DNA of 53,872 nt from CAZEQJ01 sp964514385 (GCA_964514385.1 CAZEQJ010000024.1:1-53872); one strand, 5' to 3'; counted from the stretch's first letter, positions 42,455-51,748 are shown. Notes: a model not told the origin generated them from the letters alone. Program-made: numbers and translations.

Positions 42455-43675
42455 ATGATCACCAATGATGCTGTGCTTGCAGGTATACTTATGCTCATAC
42501 TCGGTGCTGTATTTTATACACACAGCCTGAAAAGCTGGAAACGCTTTTACCGTTTTGTGCCGATGATCCTGCTATGTTATTTTCTACCTTCCCTGCTTAC
42601 TACGTTTAACCTGGTGGATGAACCTTCTTCCAACCTGTATTTCGTCGCCTCTCGGTATTTTCTGCCAGCAAGTTTGATTTTGCTTACACTTAGCATTGAC
42701 CTTAAGGAGGTATTTAAGCTGGGGCCGAAAGCCTTGATTATGTTTTTTACAGCTACCATAGGTGTGATCATAGGAGGGCCACTTGCTGTGCTGGTTTTCA
42801 GCTGGATTTCCCCCGAGGTTGTAGGTGGCGCAGGCCCTGATGAGGTTTGGAGAGGTTTATCTACCATTGCCGGCAGCTGGATAGGAGGAGGAGCAAATCA
42901 GGCAGCCATGTATGAGATATTTTCACCCTCAAATGAATTGTACAGTATAGCCATTACGGTCGATGTGATAGTGGCAGAAATCTGGATGGCAGTGCTGTTG
43001 TTTGGTATAGGGCAGTCGGATGCCATAGACCGGTTTTTAAAAGCCGACAATTCGGCTATTGAGCACCTGAAAGTGAAAATGGAAGATTATACCCTCCGCA
43101 CGCAGCGCATTTCAACCACCACAGATTTTGTTGTAATATTTGCGATATGTTTTGGTGGCGTGGCGCTGGCTCATTTCCTTGCCGACATCATAGCCCCATT
43201 CATTGAAGTTAAGTTTCCATACCTTGAACGACTGAGCCTTACCTCTAAATTTTTCTGGATTATTGTTATTTCCACTACTTTTGGTCTCGGCCTTAGCTTT
43301 ACGCGACTTAGGTCGTACGAAGGTGCAGGAGCAAGTAAAATTGGTTCATTATTTATCTTTTTTCTGGTGGCCACAATCGGTCTTAAAATGAATATCAGCC
43401 AGATATTTGGCAACCCCGGACTTTTTGGTGTGGGATTGGTCTGGATGGCTATCCATGTATTTCTTTTATTTGTAGTAGCTAAATTGATAAAGGCTCCGTA
43501 CTTTTTCCTCGCCATAGGATCTAAAGCCAATATAGGGGGAGCAGCATCAGCACCAGTTGTGGCCTCTGCTTTTCATCCAAGCCTTGCCCCGCTGGGCGTT
43601 TTACTGGCTGTATTAGGCTATGCTCTGGGCACCTACGGGGCCTGGATATGTGGAATATTGATGAAATCTGTATAA
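42455..43675 (+). CDS. DUF819 family membrane protein
   Basis: 406 residues with about eleven transmembrane helices. It is recognisable as the YjcL/DUF819 family by length and by GSWIGGGANQAAMYEIF near 145 and IGGAASAPVVASAFHPSLAP near 365. These resemble the Gly-rich re-entrant motifs of secondary transporters, so a transporter role is likely, substrate unknown. A weak promoter-like TATCTTCA lies at 42414-42421. The SDR gene follows after 2 bp, so the two are in one operon. Confidence 0.88.
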   Translation: MITNDAVLAGILMLILGAVFYTHSLKSWKRFYRFVPMILLCYFLPSLLTTFNLVDEPSSNLYFVASRYFLPASLILLTLSIDLKEVFKLGPKALIMFFTATIGVIIGGPLAVLVFSWISPEVVGGAGPDEVWRGLSTIAGSWIGGGANQAAMYEIFSPSNELYSIAITVDVIVAEIWMAVLLFGIGQSDAIDRFLKADNSAIEHLKVKMEDYTLRTQRISTTTDFVVIFAICFGGVALAHFLADIIAPFIEVKFPYLERLSLTSKFFWIIVISTTFGLGLSFTRLRSYEGAGASKIGSLFIFFLVATIGLKMNISQIFGNPGLFGVGLVWMAIHVFLLFVVAKLIKAPYFFLAIGSKANIGGAASAPVVASAFHPSLAPLGVLLAVLGYALGTYGAWICGILMKSV

Positions 43676-43677
43676 TT

Positions 43678-44385
43678 ATGGAAAGTGTAAAAAACAAAGT
43701 AGCCCTCATTACAGGAGGAAGTAAGGGCATAGGGTTCGGAATTGCAAAAGTGCTGGCTGAAGCAGGCATGAAGATTGCCATTACCGGACGTGATGTGAAA
43801 TCAATTACGGAAGCCGCTGCTCAAATAAGCGGTGAAGTGCTGCCACTGGTATCAGATGTAAAAGACTTTGAATCTCAGGAAATAGCGCTGGCCAAAACCC
43901 TGGATCGTTACGGCCAACTTGATTTGCTGGTTGCCAATGCCGGTATTGGATATTTTGCTTCTATCGAAGAAATGGAAATAGACAAATGGCATGATGTAAT
44001 CGATACGAATGTAAATGGCGTTTTTTACAGTATCAAAGCTGCCGCAAAGGAACTAATCAAAACGAAAGGGATGTTTATCACAATATCAAGTCTGGCGGGT
44101 ACTAATTTCTTCGCTGGTGGGGCTGCTTACAACGCATCTAAATTTGCTGTCACCGGCTTTACACAGGCGGTAATGCTTGATCTTAGAAAGCATGGCGTGC
44201 GATGTAGTACCATCATGCCTGGTTCTGTATCCACTTACTTTAATGAACATAAGCCCAGCGACCTTGATGCATGGAAGATACAGGTAGAGGATATCGGAGA
44301 GATTGTACTTGATCTTATGGAGATGCACCCCAGAACGCTGCCAAGTAAAATCGAAGTGCGTCCATCTATGCCTCCTTCAAAATAA
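43678..44385 (+). CDS. Short-chain dehydrogenase/reductase
   Basis: About 235 residues from the ATG at 43678. An in-frame ATG at 43648 lies inside the previous gene and adds no family sequence. It is a classical SDR: cofactor motif TGGSKGIGFGIA, NAG in VANAGIGYF, catalytic Ser in ITISSLAGTNF and YNASK with the catalytic Tyr and Lys. An acidic or basic residue choice after the second strand (TGRDVKS) favours NADP(H). The substrate is unknown; FabG-like and sepiapterin-reductase-like members share these features. It is flanked by the DUF819 gene and a DEAD-box helicase gene 6 bp downstream. Confidence 0.9.
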   Translation: MESVKNKVALITGGSKGIGFGIAKVLAEAGMKIAITGRDVKSITEAAAQISGEVLPLVSDVKDFESQEIALAKTLDRYGQLDLLVANAGIGYFASIEEMEIDKWHDVIDTNVNGVFYSIKAAAKELIKTKGMFITISSLAGTNFFAGGAAYNASKFAVTGFTQAVMLDLRKHGVRCSTIMPGSVSTYFNEHKPSDLDAWKIQVEDIGEIVLDLMEMHPRTLPSKIEVRPSMPPSK

Positions 44386-44391
44386 GATAAA

Positions 44392-45621
44392 ATGTCAGAA
44401 AACTTTAGAGATCTTGGATTAAACGACCTGTTGGTTGACGGGATCGACGCTATGGGCTTTTCAACTCCCACCCCGGTGCAGCAACAGGCCATACCTCACG
44501 TGCTGGCAGGTAAAGATATTGTAGCAACAGCACAAACGGGAACAGGAAAAACAGCAGCCTATCTGCTGCCTATAATGCAGCTTATACGGGAATCAACGGA
44601 TAAAAAGGGTGTAAAGGCATTGGTGATTGCACCTACACGAGAGCTGGTGATACAGATTGATCAGCAAATCGAAGGATTAGGATATTTTACTGACGTGTCT
44701 TCCATTGCTGTATACGGCGGCAAAGATGCTTCGGCTTTTGATGTACAAAAGCATGCGCTCCTGAGCGGCGTCGATATTGTGGTGGCTACTCCGGGCAGGT
44801 TGCTTATTATGCTGAGCCTTGAAAAAGACATATTCAATTCTATCGAATATCTCATTCTGGATGAAGCCGACCGCATGATGGATATGGGTTTTATTGATGA
44901 TATACTCAGGATCATAAAATACCTGCCCGAGAAGCGTCAGACACTTCTTTTCTCTGCGACCATGCAGCCGAAAGTGAAAAAGCTTATACCTAAAATCCTT
45001 CACCACCCGGTAGAGGTTTCAGTGGCCAATTCGAAAACAGCTTCTGGCGTCGTACAGGAGGCTTTTTTAGCGCATGATAACCAGAAAAAGGCATTGCTTG
45101 AGCATATATTGAAGCAGCGTGAATACCAGCGCGCCCTTATATTTACCTCCACCAAAATTATGGCAAGAGATATCGCCCGAATTGCTCAGAAGTACAATGA
45201 CAGCGTAAGCTCTTTTCAGAGCGACCTTGAGCAACATGAGCGAACGGCCCTGATGCGTGATTTTATATCGGGTGAGACAAAGGTACTCGTAGCTACGGAT
45301 ATTCTATCGAGGGGAATAGATATTGACACCATTGACCTGGTGATCAATTATGACGTGCCGGATGAGCCGCAGGATTATGTGCATCGTGTAGGGAGAACTG
45401 CAAGAGCCGAAAGAACAGGTATCGCCATTACCTTTATCAATGAAAAAGATATCCGGTCATTCAACAGAATTGAAAGCCTGATCGGTATCGAAATTGATAA
45501 AACCAACGAACTCCCTGATGGAATAGGCACGGGCCCTCAATACCATCAGGACGGTAAGAGTAAGAACGGCTCGGGAACTAAAAAGAAGCGCAGGTGGAAT
45601 AAGGGAAAGCCTAAGCGATGA
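44392..45621 (+). CDS. DEAD-box ATP-dependent RNA helicase (RhlE-like)
   Basis: 409 residues. All helicase motifs are present: Q motif FSTPTPVQQQAIP, I AQTGTGKT, Ia PTREL, Ib TPGR, II DEAD (LILDEADRMMDMG), III SAT, IV LIFTSTK, V ATDILSRGIDID, VI HRVGRTAR. A short basic tail (KKKRRWNKGKPKR) probably binds RNA. It acts in RNA unwinding for ribosome assembly or mRNA decay. The length and tail match RhlE-type proteins of Bacteroidota. The last 11 bp overlap a small convergent ORF. Confidence 0.95.
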   Translation: MSENFRDLGLNDLLVDGIDAMGFSTPTPVQQQAIPHVLAGKDIVATAQTGTGKTAAYLLPIMQLIRESTDKKGVKALVIAPTRELVIQIDQQIEGLGYFTDVSSIAVYGGKDASAFDVQKHALLSGVDIVVATPGRLLIMLSLEKDIFNSIEYLILDEADRMMDMGFIDDILRIIKYLPEKRQTLLFSATMQPKVKKLIPKILHHPVEVSVANSKTASGVVQEAFLAHDNQKKALLEHILKQREYQRALIFTSTKIMARDIARIAQKYNDSVSSFQSDLEQHERTALMRDFISGETKVLVATDILSRGIDIDTIDLVINYDVPDEPQDYVHRVGRTARAERTGIAITFINEKDIRSFNRIESLIGIEIDKTNELPDGIGTGPQYHQDGKSKNGSGTKKKRRWNKGKPKR

Positions 45622-45853
45622 TAATTACCACTTTCTGGTAACCCGTGGCGGCATCGACCATATGGCGGAAGCTTATCTTTTGGTTACCACTTTCGGGAAT
45701 ATAATAAAGCTCACCTTCATGCTCNNNNNNNNNNCAAAGACCAAGATCATAACGCAGCGCTTCAACCATTTGGCCGGCACGCAGCTCGTTTCCTGATAGA
45801 TCCTTCATCTGAGGTATTTTGGTGCTGTTTTTTGACTTTTTTCTGAAAAACAT
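45611..45853 (-). CDS. Small conserved-looking protein, interrupted by an assembly gap
   Basis: About 80 residues with four unknown positions caused by the 10-N run at 45725-45734. The N-terminal half (FFRKKSKNSTKIPQMKDLSG, then AGQMVEALRYDLGL) and C-terminal half (EGELYYIPESGNQKISFRHM, then GYQKVVIIIA) both read like real protein in the same frame. The true gap length is unknown, so the joined frame is provisional. No family recognised. It is convergent with the helicase. Confidence 0.5.
   Translation of the reverse strand: MFFRKKSKNSTKIPQMKDLSGNELRAGQMVEALRYDLGLXXXXEHEGELYYIPESGNQKISFRHMVDAATGYQKVVIIIA
45725..45734. other. Run of 10 N: assembly gap or masked bases
   Basis: The only ambiguous stretch in the window. 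It falls inside the small ORF 45611-45853 and prevents a secure reading of that protein. Confidence 0.98.
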
Positions 45854-45934
45854 TGCGTTAAGATAATATGAAGTGCCGTAAGATTTGCTACCAACAGGTA
45901 TAAACTGTTATATTAAAATCTGAAACCTGAGACT

Positions 45935-46660
45935 ATGAAAAAAAGAACATTTCTAAAAACTACCGGACTTATTGCAGGATCATCCATCGCTATACCTTCT
46001 CTGATATTGGATGCCTGCGCTCCAAAAACACAGGATGAAAATAACACAAGTGAGGAAACCGTCCAAAAGGCATCCTTTACCTTACCTGATCTGCCGTATG
46101 AATTTGCAGCGCTTACCCCATTCATCGATGCCATGACAATGGAGATACATCATGATAGGCACCACCAGGGGTATGTAAATAAGCTTAATGCGGCATTGGA
46201 TAGCTTTAACGGAACGTACAACTCCCTGGATGATCTCTTGGCTATGGACAACCTGCCGGATGGTGTACGCAATAACGGAGGTGGGCATTACAATCACAGC
46301 CTATTCTGGACAAGCCTTAAAGCCGGTGGTTCAGAACCGACATCCGCTTTTCTGGATAAAGTGAACAGTGATTTCGGGTCTATGGACGAGTTGAAGAAAC
46401 AGCTGATTAACGGAGGCGGCTCCGTATTTGGATCCGGATGGGTATGGCTTATCAGCAACAACGGGAAGCTTGAAGTTACTACTACACCCAACCAGGATAA
46501 TCCGCTAATGGTATATGCCGATACCAAGGGGAAACCCTTGTTGGGAATAGATGTATGGGAACATGCCTACTACCTCAATTATCAGAACAAAAGAGGCGAG
46601 TACCTTGAAAATATCTTCAACGTAATCAACTGGGAAGAGGTGAGTAAGCGCTGGGGCTGA
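45935..46660 (+). CDS. Exported superoxide dismutase lipoprotein (Mn/Fe family)
   Basis: 241 residues. The N-terminus KKRTFLKTTGL is Tat-like (K-R-x-F-L-K), and the lipobox LDAC places a lipid-modified cysteine at C28. The enzyme fold follows with all four metal ligands: H72 (TMEIHHDRHH), H121 (GGHYNHSLFW), D206 and H210 (GIDVWEHAYY). GGHYNHSLFW and PNQDNPLM are signs of Mn-type rather than Fe-type SOD. It converts superoxide to peroxide, here probably outside the cytoplasmic membrane, which is unusual for the Mn/Fe family. Stand-alone gene, convergent with pirin. Confidence 0.93.
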   Translation: MKKRTFLKTTGLIAGSSIAIPSLILDACAPKTQDENNTSEETVQKASFTLPDLPYEFAALTPFIDAMTMEIHHDRHHQGYVNKLNAALDSFNGTYNSLDDLLAMDNLPDGVRNNGGGHYNHSLFWTSLKAGGSEPTSAFLDKVNSDFGSMDELKKQLINGGGSVFGSGWVWLISNNGKLEVTTTPNQDNPLMVYADTKGKPLLGIDVWEHAYYLNYQNKRGEYLENIFNVINWEEVSKRWG

Positions 46661-46663
46661 TAT

Positions 46664-47680
46664 TTAGTCCTTTTCTATCAACGTGCCATCGGTATAAATG
46701 GCGAAACGGCCCTTTGATTTGTCATGTACATGCGCGTGTGTAGGCCATGGCCATCCTCCAAACTGTGTGCGCTGATACTCCATCATGGTTTGCTGTATTT
46801 CACCCATATTTGCAGCAACAAAAGGTCCATATTGTACTACCGGCTCGTTTATTGGTCTTCCCTGAAGAAGAATGAAGCTACTGGTTTCTTTGCCATTTTT
46901 AATGGTAAATGGTCTGTCGCCATGTAATTCAATTGCTGATTCACTTCCTATTTCCCTTTCTTCGGAGGTAATCGTGCTACCTTTATAATAATAGAGCGTG
47001 CGGTTTACCCCTGATAAAGAGGCCGGAAGCGTCCATTCACTTTCAGGTGCCATGTGTATATGCCATATCGCAATCTGACTTGAGGGGTCAGCAGCCCAGG
47101 AGTCTGGGGGCGGTGCCAGCGGTGATTCGTCTTCATATGCGCCGGCAATGATCTTCACTGATGTTTCCCTGTCATTGCCATCTTTGGTGGTTACTACCGG
47201 TATTTCCTCGTGCCATAACATTTTATAATAGGGGTCTACCTTTCTTGATTTTTCAGGCAGGTTCAGCCAGATCTGGAACAGGAGGAAGGGGTTATCCTTA
47301 TCCTCATGAAGTAATGGAAACATTTCAGCGTGCTGCACACCTTTTCCTGCTGTCATCCATTGTACATCGCCTTCACCAAACCGACCTGCTGCATGTAATG
47401 AATCAGTATGATCCACTAGACCTCTCTCTACTATCGTCACTGTCTCAAATCCGCTGTGAGGATGCGCCGGAAAACCCGGTACCGATTGACCATGATACAT
47501 GCTCCAGCCATCTTTTCCACTGAAATCCTGACCGATTGCCCTGCCGGAAAGAGAGGCATCAGGTCCCATTTTCCCATTCCCTCTGGGGTAATTATCCTCG
47601 TGATAAGCGCAAAACAGAAAAGGGTCTGGCGTTTTCCAGGGTGAACGAAGATGGGTGACCGATTTTATTGCAATAGACAT
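46664..47680 (-). CDS. Pirin family protein
   Basis: 338 residues, bicupin. The N-terminal cupin carries the metal ligands of pirins: two His in FPAHPHSGFETVTIVERG, and His and Glu in WMTAGKGVQHAEMFPL. The PYYKMLWHEEIP linker and the C-terminal cupin follow (ETSSFILLQGRPINEPVVQY). Members bind iron or nickel; some have quercetin 2,3-dioxygenase activity and others are regulatory. The long 338-residue form has an extra N-terminal segment. The gene is preceded by a striking inverted repeat and converges with the SOD gene at a 3-bp gap. Confidence 0.92.
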   Translation of the reverse strand: MSIAIKSVTHLRSPWKTPDPFLFCAYHEDNYPRGNGKMGPDASLSGRAIGQDFSGKDGWSMYHGQSVPGFPAHPHSGFETVTIVERGLVDHTDSLHAAGRFGEGDVQWMTAGKGVQHAEMFPLLHEDKDNPFLLFQIWLNLPEKSRKVDPYYKMLWHEEIPVVTTKDGNDRETSVKIIAGAYEDESPLAPPPDSWAADPSSQIAIWHIHMAPESEWTLPASLSGVNRTLYYYKGSTITSEEREIGSESAIELHGDRPFTIKNGKETSSFILLQGRPINEPVVQYGPFVAANMGEIQQTMMEYQRTQFGGWPWPTHAHVHDKSKGRFAIYTDGTLIEKD

Positions 47681-47721
47681 ATTCGCTGAATTTAGGTGTT
47701 ACAACATTTAATTCAACGAAT
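47681..47721. promoter_or_regulatory. Nested inverted repeat directly upstream of pirin
   Basis: ATTCGCTGAATT (47681-47692) and AATTCAACGAAT (47710-47721) are complementary at 11 of 12 positions around 17 bp. Inside lies TGTTACAACA (47697-47706), itself 8/10 palindromic. The outer arm touches the pirin ATG, so it could be an operator or a leader hairpin that occludes translation. Confidence 0.5.
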
Positions 47722-47736
47722 GAACGTCAGAATAGT

Positions 47737-48462
47737 TTAGTCAACTTTGCGAACAGAAGAGGCACCTGATATATTCTGATTCTTTATCACTGCTGCTCCC
47801 TTATACTTCAGGCTACTCGCACCCGAAGCTTCTATTTCCATTTCCTCATCTACGGTGATATTTGCAGAGCTTGCCCCGGATAAGGAAGCATCAAGGTAAG
47901 CAGTATTAAAGTCATATCCCCTGAAGCCACTGGCACCTGACATGGATAATTCGAAATCACGGGCATTTCCTTCAACGTCGCTCACTGAGGCTCCCGACAT
48001 TTCTATTTCAAGAGTATTGGAGATGGCCAGCACTCCTTCGAAATTGCTTGCTCCGGAAAGCTCAATGTCCAGATTTTCAGCTGTCCATTCCTCTTCAACA
48101 AAGATTTCAGAGGCTCCGCTGGCATTTATTTTTTTGAGCATTGGTGCTGTGACATAGAGCTTTAATGTGGCTTTACCTGATGTGGAAATGCCATTTTCAA
48201 GCTTCACGACGATTGTTTTTCCGTACTGATTGATTTCAACATATTCACGCAGGTTGTCGTCTGTTTCGAGCATCACGGATGTGTTGTTACCCTGAGTCAG
48301 ATAAAGGTCAAATGAATTACCAACTTCAAGTTCATCAAAGGCTTCAAATGAGATTTCCTCCTCCAGTATATTACCCGATGGCTCTACACGCTCAAATTCA
48401 AGGATGCAGGACGGGATGGCAAAAGCGAGTAAAATAGCAGTAAAAAAATAGACAGTTTTCAT
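47737..48462 (-). CDS. DUF2807 (head GIN domain) lipoprotein
   Basis: 241 residues. The N-terminal signal ends IPSC, so C19 is a probable lipidation site, although Pro at -2 is unusual. The mature protein is the right-handed beta-helix called DUF2807, shown by the repeating (I/L)xxSGASxx units (KINASGASEIFVEEEWTAEN; LDASLSGASSANITVDEEME) and the opening F-D-x-L-x-V-x-x-x-F. These proteins are abundant in Bacteroidota and of unknown function. It sits 11 bp downstream of the exchanger gene on the same strand. Confidence 0.88.
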   Translation of the reverse strand: MKTVYFFTAILLAFAIPSCILEFERVEPSGNILEEEISFEAFDELEVGNSFDLYLTQGNNTSVMLETDDNLREYVEINQYGKTIVVKLENGISTSGKATLKLYVTAPMLKKINASGASEIFVEEEWTAENLDIELSGASNFEGVLAISNTLEIEMSGASVSDVEGNARDFELSMSGASGFRGYDFNTAYLDASLSGASSANITVDEEMEIEASGASSLKYKGAAVIKNQNISGASSVRKVD

Positions 48463-48473
48463 AAGATTAGTAT

Positions 48474-49448
48474 TTATCCACGGTTAATGAGATATACAAT
48501 ATATGCTATATAAATTAATAGGAAAAAGACGCCTTCAAGCCTGCTGACCTTTCTCTCGGCGCCCACAATTACGGCAAAAATCAATAAGGTATTACTGAAA
48601 ATGACCATTAAAATATCGCTATTACTGGCCACCTCAAAGTACAAGGGCCGGATAGTTGCACTTAATCCAAGTATCCATAGCAGATTGAAGATATTCGAAC
48701 CTATCACATTTCCTACCGCCATGTCGGCTTTTCCTTTCTTCGCCGCTACGACAGATGTCACCAGTTCGGGTAATGACGTTCCGATCGCAATCACTGTAAG
48801 CCCGATGAAAGTTTCAGAAAGTCCAAGCTGTCCGGCAATATGCACAGCGCCATCAACAATCCATTTTCCACCAATAAAAAGACCTGCCACTCCTAAAGCT
48901 AATAGACTGATCGACCGCCATAAAGGTGTGCCAGCACCAGATTTCGATGTAAAGGACGCCTGATCGCTAAGTGTTGAAGGTCGTTCCCTGGCCACCACGA
49001 AAATATAGGTGAGAAATAAAAAGAAAAAAATGAGCATAATCACGCCGTCATACCGGGTGAGATAGAGCCCATCTTTTTCGGTAAATAGATTAGCGTTGGC
49101 AAGAAAGCCCAGCATAAAAGTTGCAATAAGCGAGATAGGAATCTCTGTAAAATAAGTCGACCGCTGTATGGGCAGGGGGCGGACGACAGCCGAAAAGCCA
49201 ATAATAAGCAAAACATTGGATATATTGCTTCCTAACACATTCCCAATGGCAATATCCGCTTTGCCGTTAAAGCTGGCCATAAGGTTTACGATCAGTTCCG
49301 GCATGGAAGTACCAAAAGATACTATGGTCAACCCGATAATTAATTCCGATAACCTGAACCTGCGTGCAATGGAGGAGCCTCCGTCCACAAGGAAATCCGC
49401 CCCTTTAATTAAAAACACAAAGCCGATGGCAAAAAGTATGTAGATCAT
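48474..49448 (-). CDS. Calcium/sodium antiporter, CaCA (YrbG) family
   Basis: 324 residues, about ten transmembrane helices. The two inverted alpha-repeats are clear: GTSMPELIVNLMASFNGKAD with GNVLGSNISNVLLIIG, and GTSLPELVTSVVAAKKGKAD with GNVIGSNIFNLLWILG. The Glu of each PEL is the cation-binding residue. It exchanges Na+ for Ca2+ across the cytoplasmic membrane. Length and motifs match the bacterial YrbG group. It may be co-transcribed with the DUF2807 gene downstream. Confidence 0.95.
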   Translation of the reverse strand: MIYILFAIGFVFLIKGADFLVDGGSSIARRFRLSELIIGLTIVSFGTSMPELIVNLMASFNGKADIAIGNVLGSNISNVLLIIGFSAVVRPLPIQRSTYFTEIPISLIATFMLGFLANANLFTEKDGLYLTRYDGVIMLIFFFLFLTYIFVVARERPSTLSDQASFTSKSGAGTPLWRSISLLALGVAGLFIGGKWIVDGAVHIAGQLGLSETFIGLTVIAIGTSLPELVTSVVAAKKGKADMAVGNVIGSNIFNLLWILGLSATIRPLYFEVASNSDILMVIFSNTLLIFAVIVGAERKVSRLEGVFFLLIYIAYIVYLINRG

Positions 49449-49529
49449 TGGTCAGGTATAAGACTGCTAATATAATTATTGGAAAAATATCTTCATAAAA
49501 TTTTAAAAAATTCATTATCAGGGATTTGA

Positions 49530-49537
49530 TATCTTTG
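49530..49537 (+). promoter_or_regulatory. Candidate -7 element TATCTTTG
   Basis: A match to TAnnTTTG, about 85 bp upstream of the FMN-binding glutamate synthase-like gene, in the gap between divergent genes. No clear -33 element, so this is tentative. Confidence 0.3.
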
Positions 49538-49621
49538 ACCTCATTTAATAAATGAATTGATGGCCGGGCTATTAAATTCCATCCTTCTGATTTATATTGA
49601 TGAATAGTTGCTATATTTTCA

Positions 49622-51175
49622 TTGAAATCGATTAAAACTGTTATGCGATATCTTTTCTATGCTTTGTCTTTCCTGTCGGTGGCCGTAAACATCATGTTCT
49701 TTTTTATCTGGCCATCCGGGCTTTGGAGCATGGTGGTACTGGGTCCTCTTATCTTCATTGGTTTCCTTGATACATTTTCCAGGCAACACACTATCCGTCG
49801 TAATTTTCCAATAATTGGCAACTTCAGGTACCTGCTGGAAAGTATCAGGCCTGAGATTATGCAATATTTCGTCGAGACAGATACCGAAGGTAAGCCGCTC
49901 AATCGTGTTGCGCGGTCACTTATCTACCAAAGAGCCAAAAATGTAAACGATACCGCGCCGTTTGGCACGCAGGAGGATGTGTATGAGGTTGGGTATGAAT
50001 GGATGAGTCATTCGATGTATCCCATACATGCAGATCATTTTGATGATGACCCTCGCGTTGTGGTTGGTGGAAAGGACTGCACCCAACCGTATTCCTGCTC
50101 TATTCTGAATATATCCGCTATGAGCTATGGATCCTTAAGCAAAAACGCTATTCTGGCTCTGAATAAAGGAGCAAAGATGGGTGGATTTTACCACAATACA
50201 GGCGAAGGCGCCATCAGTCCGTATCATCTTGAGTATGGTGCAGACCTGGTATGGCAAATAGGTACAGGATATTTTGGATGTCGTGACTCCTCAGGTCGGT
50301 TTGATTTACATAAGTTCAGGGAAAATGCCATCCGCCCATCGGTTAAAATGATCGAGATCAAAATTTCACAGGGAGCAAAACCAGGTCATGGCGGCATATT
50401 ACCTGCTGCTAAAAATAATGAGGAGATTGCCAAAATTCGTGGTGTAGTCCCACATACCACCATTGCATCACCTCCTTATCATACCGCTTTTACAAGCGCA
50501 GCCGAGTTGCTTGAATTCGTAGCCCGTTTACGAGAAGCATCCGGTGGCAAGCCAGTGGGTTTTAAAATATGTGTAGGGCATAAGGAAGAATTTGAGGAGA
50601 TATGCGCTGAAATGAAAAAGAAGCAGATATTTCCGGATTTCATCACAGTGGATGGTGGAGAAGGAGGCACTGGGGCTGCACCGGTAGAATTTTCCAATAC
50701 ACTGGGTATGCCACTGCGGGAAGGGCTAATTACGGTGACCGACCTGTTGAAAATTTACGGCCTCCGTAATGAAATAAAAATCATTGCAGCAGGCAAGATC
50801 ACCTCCGCCTTTCACATGGCACGTGCTATGGCACTGGGCGCAGATATATGCAACTCGGCACGAGCCATGATGCTTGCATTGGGGTGTATTCAGGCACTCA
50901 AATGTAACAGCAATGACTGTCCTACAGGTGTGGCCACTCAAAACCGAATGCTCATGAGGGGACTGGTACCGGAAGATAAAGCAGACAGAGTGCGCAATTT
51001 CCATGATCGTACCATTGAGGCCTTTTCGGAACTTATTGCGGCGGCAGGATTAAAAAATCCTTCCCAGATTCGCAGGCGGCATATTTACAGAAGGATAAGC
51101 CAGAATCAGGTGGTTACCTATGAAGACCTGTATCCTTCTCCCGTGACAGAAAGCAGCGAGCCACTTATCGCCTGA
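49622..51175 (+). CDS. FMN-binding glutamate synthase family protein
   Basis: 517 residues; the ATG at 49643 (MRYLFYALSFLSV) is an equally good start. Two N-terminal transmembrane helices (about 10-50) precede the TIM barrel that resembles the central/FMN domain of glutamate synthase large subunit: ISAMSYGSLSKNAILALNKG, KISQGAKPGHGGILPA, VDGGEGGTGAAP, NSARAMMLALGCIQALKCNS and NDCPTGVATQ with the cysteines of the iron-sulfur site. The glutaminase domain is missing, so it is not a full GOGAT; the physiological reaction of these short relatives is not established. Confidence 0.9.
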   Translation: MKSIKTVMRYLFYALSFLSVAVNIMFFFIWPSGLWSMVVLGPLIFIGFLDTFSRQHTIRRNFPIIGNFRYLLESIRPEIMQYFVETDTEGKPLNRVARSLIYQRAKNVNDTAPFGTQEDVYEVGYEWMSHSMYPIHADHFDDDPRVVVGGKDCTQPYSCSILNISAMSYGSLSKNAILALNKGAKMGGFYHNTGEGAISPYHLEYGADLVWQIGTGYFGCRDSSGRFDLHKFRENAIRPSVKMIEIKISQGAKPGHGGILPAAKNNEEIAKIRGVVPHTTIASPPYHTAFTSAAELLEFVARLREASGGKPVGFKICVGHKEEFEEICAEMKKKQIFPDFITVDGGEGGTGAAPVEFSNTLGMPLREGLITVTDLLKIYGLRNEIKIIAAGKITSAFHMARAMALGADICNSARAMMLALGCIQALKCNSNDCPTGVATQNRMLMRGLVPEDKADRVRNFHDRTIEAFSELIAAAGLKNPSQIRRRHIYRRISQNQVVTYEDLYPSPVTESSEPLIA

Positions 51176-51283
51176 AACAATTACGCTTAAACCCATATTT
51201 ATCCTTTTGTAGAAACCATCGGATCAGAATGGAATTATGTTTTACTAATTAGTATATTCGAAATCTATCTTCAATGCATTATT

Positions 51284-51748
51284 ATGGCTACATATTCAAT
51301 AAAAGTAAACGGTGAACTACGTCAGGTTGATGCAGATGCTGATACACCTGTACTATGGGTACTCCGTGATCATCTTCAGCTCGTAGGTACAAAATATGGG
51401 TGCGGTATCGCACTATGCGGTGCATGCACCATTCATCTTCAGGGCAATGCTGTACGCTCCTGCCAGTTGAGGGTTTCAGATGTTGGTGACGCTGAAATTA
51501 CGACCATCGAAGGGTTATCCGCTAAGGGAGATCATCCTGTACAACGGGCCTGGAAAGAGCATGATGTACCTCAATGCGGCTATTGTCAGGCAGGGCAAAT
51601 CATGAATGTTGCCTCTTTTCTTAAAAAGAACCCAAATCCCGCTGATGAGGAAATTGCCATGGCAACCAATGGAAACCTGTGCAGGTGTGCCACTTACAAT
51701 AAAATCCAGGCTGCCGTAAAAACCGCTGCCAAATATGCTAAATCCTAA
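51284..51748 (+). CDS. (2Fe-2S) subunit of a molybdenum hydroxylase (IorA-like)
   Basis: 154 residues, the normal size. It carries two [2Fe-2S] clusters that pass electrons from the large subunit to an acceptor. Plant-type cluster cysteines appear in GTKYGCGIALCGACTIHL, and the second set in PQCGYCQAGQIM and GNLCRCATYNKI. There is no signal peptide. The partner gene starts 11 bp downstream and does carry a Tat signal, so this subunit is presumably co-exported by hitchhiking, as in similar enzymes. Confidence 0.93.
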   Translation: MATYSIKVNGELRQVDADADTPVLWVLRDHLQLVGTKYGCGIALCGACTIHLQGNAVRSCQLRVSDVGDAEITTIEGLSAKGDHPVQRAWKEHDVPQCGYCQAGQIMNVASFLKKNPNPADEEIAMATNGNLCRCATYNKIQAAVKTAAKYAKS

